Of a stretch of 18,877 nucleotides of DNA, positions 5,919 to 12,900 are shown piece by piece. How positions within the stretch are numbered: position 1 is the first letter of the stretch; the number at the start of each line of letters is the position of its first letter. Below the pieces are notes generated by a model, which was not told the origin of the DNA, made no database searches, and saw only the letters and a program-made list of their open reading frames with translations. Where the stretch lies: positions 1 to 18,877 of the forward strand of contig JBGPKH010000095.1 in the NCBI GenBank assembly GCA_041485845.1, read 5' to 3'. Made by a program: the position numbers and the translations under genes. Source of the DNA: OMOG01 sp041485845. GTDB taxonomy: Bacteria > Acidobacteriota > Terriglobia > Bryobacterales > Bryobacteraceae.

Positions 5919-6917
5919 ATGGATCCCCTCACCCATACGGCAACCGGCCTGTTCCTGAGCAGGGCCGGCCTCAAGCATTGGACCCCGCTGGCCGCTCCGA
6001 TTCTGATGCTGGCGGCCAACGCCCCCGACGTCGACATCGTCACAGCCTTGGGAGGTTCGCTGAACTACCTCCACTACCATCGCCATCTCACGCACTCGCT
6101 GGCTGCCATGCCGGTCATGGCGCTGCTGCCGGTGCTGCTGGTGCGGGTGGTGGCCCGAAAGCCGGTGAACTGGCTGGGGGCGTTCGCCGCGGCTATGGTC
6201 GCGGTGGCCTCGCACCTGCTTCTCGATCTCACCAACATTTACGGGATGCGCCTGCTTCTGCCCTTCTCCCCAAAATGGCTGCGGCTGGACCTGACCGGCG
6301 TGATCGACCTGTGGATCTGGAGCGTGCTGCTGCTGGGGGTCGTGGGACCGTTTTTGGGCCGGCTGGTCGGCTCCGAGATCAGCTCCGGAACCAAGCGCGA
6401 CCGGCGCCACGGCCGCGGATTCGCGGTTTTCGCGCTGCTGTTCTTGCTGCTCTACAACTGCGGCCGCGCCGTGTTGCACACGCGCGCGGTGGCCGTCCTG
6501 GAGTCGCGGATCTACCAGGAATCGTCGCCGCTCCGCGTGGCGGCGGTGCCGGATCCGGCGAATCCGCTGCGCTGGAAGGGCCTGGTGGAAACGGGCGATT
6601 TCTATGCGGTGGACGATCTCAACCTGGCGGGCGAGTTCGACCCCACGCGCGCTGCCATCTTTCACAAACCCGACCCCGATCCGGCGATCGAAGCCGCGGG
6701 CCGCACGGCGGCTTTTCGGGAGTTCCTGCGGTTCTCGCAGTTCCCACTGTGGCGGATTTCCCCGGTTCCCGAGCCGGAGAACGGCAAGCTGGTGGAAGTG
6801 CTCGACATGCGCTTCGGCACGCCACTGGCGCCCGGCTTCATGGTCAGCGCCCTGCTGAGTTCGCGGCTCGAGGTCGTCCAAACGTGGTTCCAGTTTGGCG
6901 CCGCACGCCCGCGATAG
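5919..6917 (+). CDS. YdjM/DUF457-type integral membrane metal-dependent hydrolase
   Basis: The 332-residue product starts MDPLTHTATGLFLSRAGL, the classic N-terminus of the YdjM/DUF457 family. It keeps the His/Asp motifs thought to bind metal: DPLTH, NAPDVDIV, HYHRHLTHSL and ASHLLLDLTNIYG. Hydrophobic segments lie at about residues 22-40, 65-80, 86-107, 127-145 and 165-180. The second half is a soluble domain, probably facing the periplasm. In this family the physiological substrate is unknown; E. coli YdjM is under LexA control. The start is ATG 5919. The frame continues upstream through the hairpin region but with no family similarity and no good ribosome-binding site for either choice. Confidence 0.88.
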   Translation: MDPLTHTATGLFLSRAGLKHWTPLAAPILMLAANAPDVDIVTALGGSLNYLHYHRHLTHSLAAMPVMALLPVLLVRVVARKPVNWLGAFAAAMVAVASHLLLDLTNIYGMRLLLPFSPKWLRLDLTGVIDLWIWSVLLLGVVGPFLGRLVGSEISSGTKRDRRHGRGFAVFALLFLLLYNCGRAVLHTRAVAVLESRIYQESSPLRVAAVPDPANPLRWKGLVETGDFYAVDDLNLAGEFDPTRAAIFHKPDPDPAIEAAGRTAAFREFLRFSQFPLWRISPVPEPENGKLVEVLDMRFGTPLAPGFMVSALLSSRLEVVQTWFQFGAARPR

Positions 6918-6987
6918 GGCTTTTCCCCTGCGTTCATGAGGCGAACCGCCGATTCCTCGGGAAGCAGCGGGCTGTCACAATTGAAGC

Positions 6988-7368
6988 GTGCAGATCCGAG
7001 ATGCAACAACAGTCCTGGACCGGGAGCAGCTCCGGGACATCACCCTGAACGATGAGAACCTCATGCGCGAGATCCTCAAGGCGTTGATCGACGATACCGT
7101 GCGTCAAATCCCGCTCATGGAATCTGCCATTCGCGAGGGGGATTCCCAGAAGTGCGCGCGTTTGGCGCACTATTCGAAGGGCGCGTGTGCCAATGTCGGG
7201 GCCGCGGCCGCAGCCGAGCTGCTCAAGACCATGGAGCATCAGGCGGTCAGCCGGGAATTTGGCGAGTGTCGCCAATCCCTGAGTGCCTTGATACAGCAGG
7301 TGGACCTTCTGCGCTCCGAAGCGCTCGAACTGAATATGGTAAGCCTCTGGTTCGACCAGTGCGACTAG
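6988..7368 (+). CDS. Stand-alone histidine phosphotransfer (HPt) protein
   Basis: HPt domains relay a phosphoryl group between the receiver domain of a hybrid kinase and a response regulator in the cytoplasm. This 126-residue protein is all helical and has the HPt signature ARLAHYSKGACANVGA, with the phosphorylatable His at about residue 61 and the following Lys-Gly (pattern H..KG...n.GA). The helix EGDSQKCARLAHYSKG and the next (AAELLKTMEHQ) form the expected antiparallel pair. The start is GTG 6988; a nearby ATG is in another frame. No sensor kinase or regulator is adjacent, so the partner must be encoded elsewhere. It is convergent with the kinase stub and mscL on the other strand. Confidence 0.88.
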   Translation: MQIRDATTVLDREQLRDITLNDENLMREILKALIDDTVRQIPLMESAIREGDSQKCARLAHYSKGACANVGAAAAAELLKTMEHQAVSREFGECRQSLSALIQQVDLLRSEALELNMVSLWFDQCD

Positions 7369-7402
7369 AAAAGGTTTGACCGTTCCGGGGGTGTGATCCT
7401 CC

Positions 7403-7627
7403 TCAAGTGGCTTGATGACCGTGGTTTAGCGCGGAGGCCGACCTGGCTTCCTGGGTGAAGCGCCGCTTGCGCCCGGGGTCGGCCACCTTGTCCGCCGGCA
7501 GCACCTCGAGGGCCACCGTCCGGTTCAGCCGCGTGTCGCGCGCCTTGAAAACTTCTCCCATCCCGCCCGCGCCGATGACGCTCGAGATCTCGTACGGTCC
7601 CAGGCGGGTTCCGGTCTCGATCGGCAT
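7403..7627 (-). pseudogene. Truncated Ser/Thr protein kinase, N-terminal lobe only
   Basis: The 74-residue frame starts MPIETGTRLGPYEISSVIGA and continues GGMGEVFKARDTRLNRTVAL, the glycine-rich loop of a Hanks-type kinase. It ends just after ARSASALNH, where intact relatives continue with P-N-I-V and the rest of the domain. The ATP-anchoring Lys of the usual VAIKVLP is Glu here (VALEVLP), so even the remaining lobe could not be catalytic. Both the truncation and the Lys loss indicate a dead copy of the kinase-TPR family that is very abundant in Acidobacteriota. It starts 9 bp after the mscL stop on the same strand and is probably read through from mscL. Confidence 0.85.
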
Positions 7628-7636
7628 CCCTGCGCC

Positions 7637-8059
7637 CTACCGTCCCGCCCCAGCCGGCAACGGGCTGGTGCAGAACGCGCACCGTTTGGCCGCGATGGGA
7701 ACTTCGCTCAGACACTCCAGACACTTCTTGGTAGTGGGGTCGGGCGGCGGACCTTCGCCGCGGCGCATACGCGCCATCAGCGCGTTCACCGGCGCCACGA
7801 CAAAGAAGTACACCGCCGCGGCGATCATCACGAATGCGATTAGGGCATTGAAGAAATCGCCGATCTTGAAATTGCTGTTATTCACCGTGAACACGATCGC
7901 GGAGAAGTCCGGCTTGCCGGCGATTGCCGCAATGATGGGGTTGATCAAGTCTTCGACCAACGCCGTCACTACCTTTCCGAACGCGCCGCCGATGACCACC
8001 GCAACCGCCAGATCGAGAACGTTGCCCCGCATCAGGAACGTCTTGAAACCTTTCAACAT
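7637..8059 (-). CDS. mscL: Large-conductance mechanosensitive channel MscL with C-terminal zinc ribbon
   Basis: MscL opens under membrane tension and releases solutes in hypo-osmotic shock. The 140-residue product has the short N-terminal amphipathic helix (MLKGFKTFLMRGN), TM1 (VLDLAVAVVIGGAFGKVVTAL, about residues 14-34), the periplasmic loop, and TM2 (FFNALIAFVMIAAAVYFFVV, about 69-88). The cytoplasmic end MARMRRGEGPPPDPTTKKC then carries C113-x2-C116-x10-C127-x2-C130, a zinc-ribbon-like tail in place of the plain helical bundle of E. coli MscL. I recall this tail in other Acidobacteriota. ATG 8059 follows AGGGGA. The frame opens 27 nt further upstream but without a better start. The aminotransferase gene ends 19 bp upstream, so cotranscription is likely. 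Confidence 0.95.
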   Translation of the reverse strand: MLKGFKTFLMRGNVLDLAVAVVIGGAFGKVVTALVEDLINPIIAAIAGKPDFSAIVFTVNNSNFKIGDFFNALIAFVMIAAAVYFFVVAPVNALMARMRRGEGPPPDPTTKKCLECLSEVPIAAKRCAFCTSPLPAGAGR

Positions 8060-8078
8060 CTTCGTATCCCCTTTCCGA

Positions 8079-9254
8079 TCACGCACCCACGCGCAGGAAC
8101 CTGGTCAGCCGTTCCATCGCGGGCTCCAGAATCGAACGCTCCGCCGCGTAACAAATCCGGATCGACCCCTCACCGCCCGCGCCAAACGCCACACCCGGCG
8201 CGAGTCCCACCCTGGTCTCCTCCAGCAGGCGTTTGCAAAACGCGAAAGAATCGGTGACCCCATCGATCCGTGGGAACAGGTAGAATGCCCCGTCGGGCGT
8301 CGGCACCGTGACACCGGGCAGGCCCCGCAGCGCATCGAGGCACAGATCGCGATTCTCCTTGAGACGCTCCAACATTCGCGCCAGTTCCTCCTCGCCCTCG
8401 GCCAGCGCCGTCTCCCCGGCCTTCTGCGCGAAGGTCGGCGCGTGGGAGACGATGAATTCGTTCATCTGGGTCGCTTCCGCCGCCAGATCGCGCCGCGCCA
8501 CCAGCCAGCCCAGGCGCCAGCCGGTCATACAGTAGCTCTTCGAAAAAGAATGTATCACCATCACGGCGTCGTCGCGAGTGGCCTTGCGGAGGATGGAGGG
8601 CACGGGATCGCCGAGGCGGCCGCCCGCGTAATACAGCCGGTCGTACACTTCGTCGGCCATCAGCCACAAACCGCGCCGCCGCGCGAAGTCCAGCAATCCC
8701 TGCTGCTCCTCTTGGGTCGCCACCCAACCCAGTGGATTCGAAGGTGAGGTGTACAGCAGCAGGCGCGTGCGGGACGTCACCGCGGCTTCCAGCGCATCGA
8801 AATCCACGCGGTAGCGCTCGCCGCACAGGGGGTGCGGAATCTGCCGCACGACGGCGTTCGCCAGCGCCACGTTGGAGGATCCGTTGGGCCACGCCGGCGT
8901 GAGCACCAGCGCTTCGTCGCCCGGATCGAGCACGCAGCGGATTCCCAGGTTGAGCGCCTGCACCCCCGAGGCCGTCACGACAATCTCGCTTGCCGGGTCG
9001 AGCTCCACGCGGTGCAGCCGGCCATAGTTCTCGGCAATCGCCCGGCGCAGCGAAGGCAGGCCCGCGTTCTCGGTGTAGAAGGTGTAGCCCTCCTCCATGG
9101 CGCGGACCGCGGCCTGCTTGATGTAGTCCGGGGTGGGCAGGTTGGATTCGCCGAAATACAGGCGCAGGACGCCATCCATCGTCATGGCGATCTCCGCCAG
9201 TTCCCGAATCCGCGAGTGGGGAACCCTCTCGACCGAGCTTGCAACGTGCGGCAT
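8079..9254 (-). CDS. Class I/II PLP-dependent aminotransferase
   Basis: The 391-residue fold-type I aminotransferase has all expected active-site landmarks: YTFYTENAGLPSLRRAIAE near the N-terminus, SPSNPLG (Asn about 173), DEVYDRLYY (Asp 201 and Tyr 204, contacting the PLP ring), and SFSKSYCMTGWRLGW with the Schiff-base Lys at about 239. A C-terminal RICYA supplies the Arg that binds the substrate carboxylate. It probably moves an amino group between an amino acid and a 2-oxo acid in the cytoplasm. Aspartate/alanine-type substrates are common in this subgroup, but the substrate cannot be assigned. The start is ATG 9254, which lies inside a dyad shared with the divergent gene. mscL follows on the same strand. 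Confidence 0.93.
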   Translation of the reverse strand: MPHVASSVERVPHSRIRELAEIAMTMDGVLRLYFGESNLPTPDYIKQAAVRAMEEGYTFYTENAGLPSLRRAIAENYGRLHRVELDPASEIVVTASGVQALNLGIRCVLDPGDEALVLTPAWPNGSSNVALANAVVRQIPHPLCGERYRVDFDALEAAVTSRTRLLLYTSPSNPLGWVATQEEQQGLLDFARRRGLWLMADEVYDRLYYAGGRLGDPVPSILRKATRDDAVMVIHSFSKSYCMTGWRLGWLVARRDLAAEATQMNEFIVSHAPTFAQKAGETALAEGEEELARMLERLKENRDLCLDALRGLPGVTVPTPDGAFYLFPRIDGVTDSFAFCKRLLEETRVGLAPGVAFGAGGEGSIRICYAAERSILEPAMERLTRFLRVGA

Positions 9255-9276
9255 CAGTGTTATTCTCGCACTGATG
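9252..9276. promoter_or_regulatory. Dyad spanning both divergent start codons
   Basis: CATCAGTG (9252-9259) and CACTGATG (9269-9276) are perfect 8-bp inverted repeats with a 9-bp spacer. Each arm ends in a start codon: the left for the aminotransferase (minus), the right for the TIM-barrel gene (plus). There are only 19 bp between the two codons, too few for two separate promoters with leaders. Confidence 0.65.
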
Positions 9277-10131
9277 ACCCCGCACTTCCGCATTGCCGCC
9301 ATAACCGACGAGTTCTCGCCGGACATAGACACTGCCACCCGTTCCATGGCCGAAATCGGCATGACCGGCGCCGAGCTGCGCATGGTGTTCGGCAAGAATA
9401 TCGTGGATCTTACGGATGATCAGCTCGAACGCGCCATCGCCATCGTGCGCGGCCGCGGCCTGGAGATCGTCTCCATCGCCTCGCCGCTGCTGAAATGCAC
9501 GCTGCCCGATGCGCCCGGCGTGGACCCGCGCTTTCAGAAGGACATGTTCGCCGCCACCCAGACGTTCGCCGATCAGCCGCGGATCGCGGCCCGCGCGTTC
9601 GAGATCGCCAAACGCGCCGGCGCACGGATCGTCCGCGTCTTCTCCTACTGGCGGACGGTGCGGCCCGAGGAGTGCTTCGATCGCGTCGTCGAGGCGTTGC
9701 GCGGGTTGGCGGACCAGGCGTCGCAACTGGAGCTGACCATCGCCATCGAGAACGAGCACGCCTGCAACATCGCCACCGCCGCGGAGACGGCGCGCCTGCT
9801 GGGAGCGCTGGAGCATCCGAGCCTGAAAATGGTTTGGGACCCGGCTAATGCGCTGGTCTCCGGAGAAACGCCGTTCCCGGACGGCTACCGCCGGCTTCCT
9901 TTGCCGCGGATTGCGCACGTACACGCCAAGGATTGTGTGCGCGAGAACGGAAAGCTCGCGTTTGGTCCGCTGGGCGAGGGCGTGATCGACTGGCGGGGGC
10001 AGATCGCGGCCCTGCGGCAGGATGGATACACGGGATGGATCAGTCTGGAGACCCACTGGCCCGGTCCCGGCGGCGACAAGCACGAGGCCAGCCGGATCTG
10101 CGGGAGGAATCTGAAGCAACTGGTGTCGTGA
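9274..10131 (+). CDS. Xylose-isomerase-like TIM-barrel sugar isomerase/epimerase
   Basis: The 285-residue product belongs to the AP-endonuclease-2/xylose-isomerase-like TIM-barrel superfamily. It starts FRIAAITDEFSPDIDTATRS, and shows the four metal-ligand motifs in order: the Glu of AIENEH, the Asp of WDPANAL, the His of HVHAKD, and the Glu of SLETHW near the C-terminus. Members usually isomerise or epimerise sugars, inositols or hydroxypyruvate-type substrates; the substrate here is unknown. The family is heavily expanded in Solibacter-like genomes, often near Gfo/Idh/MocA dehydrogenases, and one lies 1.3 kb away here. The start is ATG 9274; the frame continues upstream inside the aminotransferase gene, but that part shows no family similarity. 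It has no visible Shine-Dalgarno. Confidence 0.92.
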   Translation: MTPHFRIAAITDEFSPDIDTATRSMAEIGMTGAELRMVFGKNIVDLTDDQLERAIAIVRGRGLEIVSIASPLLKCTLPDAPGVDPRFQKDMFAATQTFADQPRIAARAFEIAKRAGARIVRVFSYWRTVRPEECFDRVVEALRGLADQASQLELTIAIENEHACNIATAAETARLLGALEHPSLKMVWDPANALVSGETPFPDGYRRLPLPRIAHVHAKDCVRENGKLAFGPLGEGVIDWRGQIAALRQDGYTGWISLETHWPGPGGDKHEASRICGRNLKQLVS

Positions 10132-10163
10132 GCGCGGGTGCACGTCGGATTTGAGGGATGGAA

Positions 10164-10268
10164 TCACGCGGCATCCCGGTCGTAGCGGTGCTCCCAGAAG
10201 TCCTCAAAGCGTCCGCTGAGTTTCGAGCAGCGCAGGGCGATGATAGCGGCTGCACCCTTGACGGTCCA
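10164..10268 (-). pseudogene. Transposase C-terminal remnant (ISKra4-like)
   Basis: Between an in-frame TAA at 10271-10269 and a TGA at 10166-10164 the minus strand reads WTVKGAAAIIALRCSKLSGR followed by FEDFWEHRYD. This matches my memory of transposase C-termini of the type (M)(H/R)W(S/T)V.GA.AI.ALR....(S/N).R(F/W)(E/D)(D/K)(F/Y)W, found in the ISKra4 family. Only about 35 residues remain and the preceding frame is broken, so it is dead. It occupies the gap between the TIM-barrel gene and the site-2 protease gene. Confidence 0.6.
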
Positions 10269-10312
10269 TTACGCCACAACTCATGGCGCGGGCGCCGCGG
10301 CGCGCGCGCCCC

Positions 10313-10927
10313 TTACAGCAGCGAGAAGATGGCGCGGGCGCCGAGGTAGCTCCATTCGCTCATCCAGCGGCCGATACTGGTGGACGCCATCACCACAATC
10401 AAGAGCATGAATCCGAATCGCGAGAGCTCAATGTAGACGATCATGGGGACGCGCGCGGCCAGCAGGAGCTTGGATCCATCGAGCGGGGGCACGGGCAGCA
10501 TGTTGAAGATCGCCAGGTAAAGGCTCAAGAGGACACCGCGCTGCGCGAACCCCGACAAAGCCGGCACGGACCGCTCGGTGGCCACCGAGACGATCGCCAG
10601 GATTACGGCCATGATGACGTTGCTGAACGGGCCGGCGAGCGCGACCACCGCCAGACCGTTCAGGCCGCCCCTGAGCTTGGCGTTATTCGTGTAGACCGGC
10701 TTACCCCAGCCGATAAAGCCGGCGCCCAGCAGCGACATCGCAAAGGGGAGGATGGCGGTTCCCATCCAGTCGACGTGCGCCAGCGGGTTGAGCGTCACAC
10801 GGCCTTGCAGGCGCGGCGTGTCGTCGCCCAGTTTCGTGGCCACCCAGGCGTGGGCGAATTCATGCGGCGCGGTGAGGATCCAGAGCAGCAACACGTTCAC
10901 CAGTGCCGTTTGAAAATCGAGATGCAT
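10313..10927 (-). CDS. Site-2 protease family (M50) intramembrane metalloprotease
   Basis: The 204-residue integral membrane protein carries the zinc-binding HEFAH (HExxH, residues 22-26) inside its first hydrophobic segment. Towards the C-terminus it has NMLPVPPLDGSK, the NxxPxPPLDG motif whose Asp is the third zinc ligand. It has about five to six hydrophobic segments and no PDZ domain, matching the short RseP-unrelated S2P subgroup common in bacteria. Such enzymes cleave transmembrane segments; the substrate is unknown. The start is ATG 10927, two bases after the stop of a tiny membrane ORF, so the two may be translationally coupled. Its own Shine-Dalgarno is poor. A TTG at 10957 in the same frame is a less likely start. 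Confidence 0.92.
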   Translation of the reverse strand: MHLDFQTALVNVLLLWILTAPHEFAHAWVATKLGDDTPRLQGRVTLNPLAHVDWMGTAILPFAMSLLGAGFIGWGKPVYTNNAKLRGGLNGLAVVALAGPFSNVIMAVILAIVSVATERSVPALSGFAQRGVLLSLYLAIFNMLPVPPLDGSKLLLAARVPMIVYIELSRFGFMLLIVVMASTSIGRWMSEWSYLGARAIFSLL

Positions 10928-10929
10928 GG

Positions 10930-11028
10930 TTATGTTCGCCGGTTCACCGCGGCCCAAAGACCCAACAGCGCGATCACTGCCACCAGGGCGCCGATCAGCA
11001 TCAGTCCGATAAGGCCATTGTACGGCAA
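10930..11028 (-). CDS. Possible 32-aa single-helix membrane protein upstream of the site-2 protease
   Basis: A frame from TTG 11028 to TAA 10930 encodes 32 residues: a short N-terminus (MPYNG), one clean transmembrane segment (LIGLMLIGALVAVIALLGLW) and a basic end (AAVNRRT), which fits a topology with the C-terminus inside. An ATG at 11001 is an alternative start. It ends two bases before the site-2 protease ATG, and its codon use is like the neighbours'. It also lies in the same frame just after the stop of the kinase/TPR remnant. No clear Shine-Dalgarno was found, so it may be non-coding. Confidence 0.4.
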   Translation of the reverse strand: MPYNGLIGLMLIGALVAVIALLGLWAAVNRRT

Positions 11029-11043
11029 GTCGAACGGCTCATT

Positions 11044-11280
11044 TCACGCCAGGTTGAGCCTGTGCAGGAACGTGGAAAACTTCGGGTCCTTGCGAAACGG
11101 GTCGAATTTCGGCTCCACCGGAAGAAAGCAGAGCTGGGCCGGCTTCTCTCCATAGGCCCCATCGAGCAACTGAAACATTCCCTCCCGATCATGCAACCCG
11201 GCAAACCCGGTTGCCACGATGGTACCGCGGCCAGCTTGCCCTGGGACCCCGATGAACCGGCGAAGAGCGCTGCCCGCCAT
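11044..11280 (-). pseudogene. C-terminal remnant of a Ser/Thr kinase-TPR protein
   Basis: From about 11217 down to the TGA at 11046-11044 the frame reads GFAGLHDREGMFQLLDGAYG followed by EKPAQLCFLPVEPKFDPFRK and DPKFSTFLHRLNLA. This is the stereotyped end of acidobacterial kinase/TPR or adenylate-cyclase-like proteins (YAGLGD.e..f..L..Ay.e....l.fL.vdP.FDpLR.DPRF..LlrR..L). The frame opens with an ATG at 11280, but the first 20 residues show no similarity, so it is a fragment. The kinase stub at 7403-7627 is the N-terminus of the same family. However, the order along the strand is wrong for one interrupted gene, so two separate remnants are likelier. Confidence 0.75.
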
Positions 11281-11358
11281 GGTCGTTATTTCGGAAACAG
11301 CAAGGGGCCGGCGCGCCGGATCGAAAACGCTCCGGGCCGTGGCATGCCGATGAGGGTC

Positions 11359-11376
11359 GGCAGGCTGAAGCCTGCC
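11359..11376. repeat. Palindromic repeat GGCAGGCT-GA-AGCCTGCC
   Basis: This perfect 8-bp stem with a 2-nt centre lies 8 bp after the stop of the dehydrogenase gene (minus strand). There is no T-run, so it is not a standard terminator. Similar GGCAGGCTGAAGCCTGCC elements are, from memory, dispersed intergenic repeats in Solibacter-like genomes. Confidence 0.65.
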
Positions 11377-11384
11377 TTACCCAG

Positions 11385-12527
11385 CTAGACGTCTACCCAG
11401 GTACGTGTGCGGTTGCTCGTCAGTTCGGCTTCGAGAATAGTGAGCTGGCGCAGACCGTCGGCGAATTGCGGGTATTGCGGCTCGGCGGAGGGGTCGTCGA
11501 TGGACTGGTAGAAGCGCCGGAAGACCTGCTTGAAGGTGTCGTCGTAGCCTTCGCTATGCCCTCCGGGCAGGTCGGCGTAAGACTTGGCGCCGGCCTTCAA
11601 TAACGACGGGTCTTTGATGATGATCTGGTTGGCCGAGTTGCGCTGGCCGATCCACAATTCGTCGGGGCGCTCCTGGTCCCAGGAGACGCCGCCCTTGGTT
11701 CCATAGATTTCGAGGTTGAGGCGGTTCTTGCGGCCGGAGGAAACCTGGCTCGCGGTGAATGCGCCGCGTGTGCGGTCGCCCATGCGGAAAACCACGGCGC
11801 CGAAATCCTCGGTGTCGATGGGCGTCTCGATATAGTCCTCGGGCTTCAGCGTCTTTCCGGCGAAAGTCTCGATGGGTCCCTTGGGTTGCTTGCGCGTCTT
11901 GTGGAAGGTCTGCAGATCGGCGCACACCGAAGAGATGCGCAGTCCGGTGACGTGCTCGGCCATGTCGCACCAGTGGGAACCGATGTCGGCGAGGCAGCGT
12001 GACGGGCCGTTGTGCTTGGATTCCAGTCGCCAGTTCCAGTCTGTGTCATAGAGCAGCCAGTCCTGGGAGTAGGTGCCCTGGACCACCAGGATCTCGCCCA
12101 GGTCGCCATCTTCGCGCATGCGGCGCATGTGCTGCACCATGGGGTAGAAACGGAGGTTGTGGAAGGTGGCGTTGCGGCGCTTGGTTTGGGCGGCCAGGGC
12201 GACGAGTTCGCGGGCCTGGTCCACGGAGGTGGCGAGCGGCTTCTCGCAAATCACGTGTTTGCCGGCCTGGAGCGCGTCTTTGGCGATGGGGAAGTGCATG
12301 AAGTTGGGTGTACAGACGTGCACCGCGTCAACCGCGGGGTCGTCCAGGATGCGACGGTAGTCGGCGTCGGTTTTCTCTACGCCAAATTCCGCGGCCAACT
12401 GGTTGGCCTTCTCGATTTGCGGTTCGCCGATGGCGTAGAGCTGAACGTAGCCCAGCCTGCGGATGCCTTCCAGATGGACGCGGCCCACGAAGCCGGTCCC
12501 GAATACGGCGGTTTTGAATTTTCTCAT
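11385..12527 (-). CDS. Gfo/Idh/MocA family NAD(P)-dependent oxidoreductase
   Basis: The 380-residue product has an N-terminal Rossmann domain with the dinucleotide-binding GTGFVGRVHLEGI (about residues 10-22). It has the family VHVCTPNFMH and CEKPLA motifs, whose Lys is the conserved catalytic residue, and the second-domain GSHWCDMAEHVTG with a catalytic His candidate. The C-terminal domain (about 130-360) has the mixed sheet typical of the family. Members oxidise or reduce sugars, inositols and their derivatives; the substrate is not predictable. From memory, paralogues are numerous in Solibacter and often work with TIM-barrel isomerases like that at 9274. The start is ATG 12527; an AT-rich TATAAT/ATTATA region lies just upstream. 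No signal peptide is visible, so it is cytoplasmic. Confidence 0.94.
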   Translation of the reverse strand: MRKFKTAVFGTGFVGRVHLEGIRRLGYVQLYAIGEPQIEKANQLAAEFGVEKTDADYRRILDDPAVDAVHVCTPNFMHFPIAKDALQAGKHVICEKPLATSVDQARELVALAAQTKRRNATFHNLRFYPMVQHMRRMREDGDLGEILVVQGTYSQDWLLYDTDWNWRLESKHNGPSRCLADIGSHWCDMAEHVTGLRISSVCADLQTFHKTRKQPKGPIETFAGKTLKPEDYIETPIDTEDFGAVVFRMGDRTRGAFTASQVSSGRKNRLNLEIYGTKGGVSWDQERPDELWIGQRNSANQIIIKDPSLLKAGAKSYADLPGGHSEGYDDTFKQVFRRFYQSIDDPSAEPQYPQFADGLRQLTILEAELTSNRTRTWVDV

Positions 12528-12529
12528 AA

Positions 12530-12557
12530 TTGGCTCGTCTTGGTCGAAATGTATAAT
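12530..12557 (+). promoter_or_regulatory. Candidate sigma70 promoter between divergent genes
   Basis: TTGGCT (12530-12535) and a perfect TATAAT (12552-12557) are separated by 16 bp, on the + strand upstream of the small membrane protein gene. The complementary strand carries ATTATA and TATACA at the same place, so the dehydrogenase gene may use an overlapping promoter. Confidence 0.45.
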
Positions 12558-12607
12558 CTAGCGCAAAAGTGGTAAGAGCAAAAGCTGTAAGATATGGTAA
12601 CAGCCTT

Positions 12608-12895
12608 ATGGTGATGAGGATCCGGTTTGGGAAAGGGCCCAGGGTGGGCATTGGGCGGGGGAAGAACCGCCGCGTGGCGTCGGCCGTGGCAGCGCTGCTG
12701 GCGCCCGCGGGACTGATCGCCTTCGTGCTTGCGATCTGGCGCCTGGCAGCGGATCTGAATTGGGCGAACAGCTTCGCCATTCCTTCGGGATTATTCTCGC
12801 ACTGGCAGGTATGGCTGGGTGCGGCGGGGTTGCTGCAGGTGTGCTCTCACCTTCTGAACCGGTACGGGCGGGGCGGAGACGCCGCGACTTCGTAG
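12608..12895 (+). CDS. Small membrane protein with two transmembrane helices
   Basis: No function is known to me. The 95-residue frame begins at ATG 12608 (ATG-GTG-ATG, three possible starts within 9 bp), after a basic N-terminus (RIRFGKGPRVGIGRGKNRR). It has two hydrophobic segments, ASAVAALLAPAGLIAFVLAI (about 24-43) and SHWQVWLGAAGLLQVCSHLL (about 64-83), joined by a short polar loop with RLAADLNWANSFAIPSG. I have a vague memory of similar proteins in Acidobacteriota. It is divergent from the dehydrogenase and followed 5 bp later by a strong GC-rich hairpin. An isolated short gene like this could encode a membrane accessory protein; nothing more can be said. Confidence 0.7.
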   Translation: MVMRIRFGKGPRVGIGRGKNRRVASAVAALLAPAGLIAFVLAIWRLAADLNWANSFAIPSGLFSHWQVWLGAAGLLQVCSHLLNRYGRGGDAATS

Positions 12896-12900
12896 TGAGA

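Noticed and set aside
5858..7048. 396-codon + strand frame overlapping the YdjM-like gene
   Set aside because: The other frame contains the full YdjM motif set; this one is Gly/Pro/Arg-rich without domains.
8170..10167. 665-codon minus-strand frame across the aminotransferase and TIM-barrel genes
   Set aside because: It overlaps both real genes in the wrong frame and gives Arg/Gly/Ala-rich text; a GC-rich shadow.
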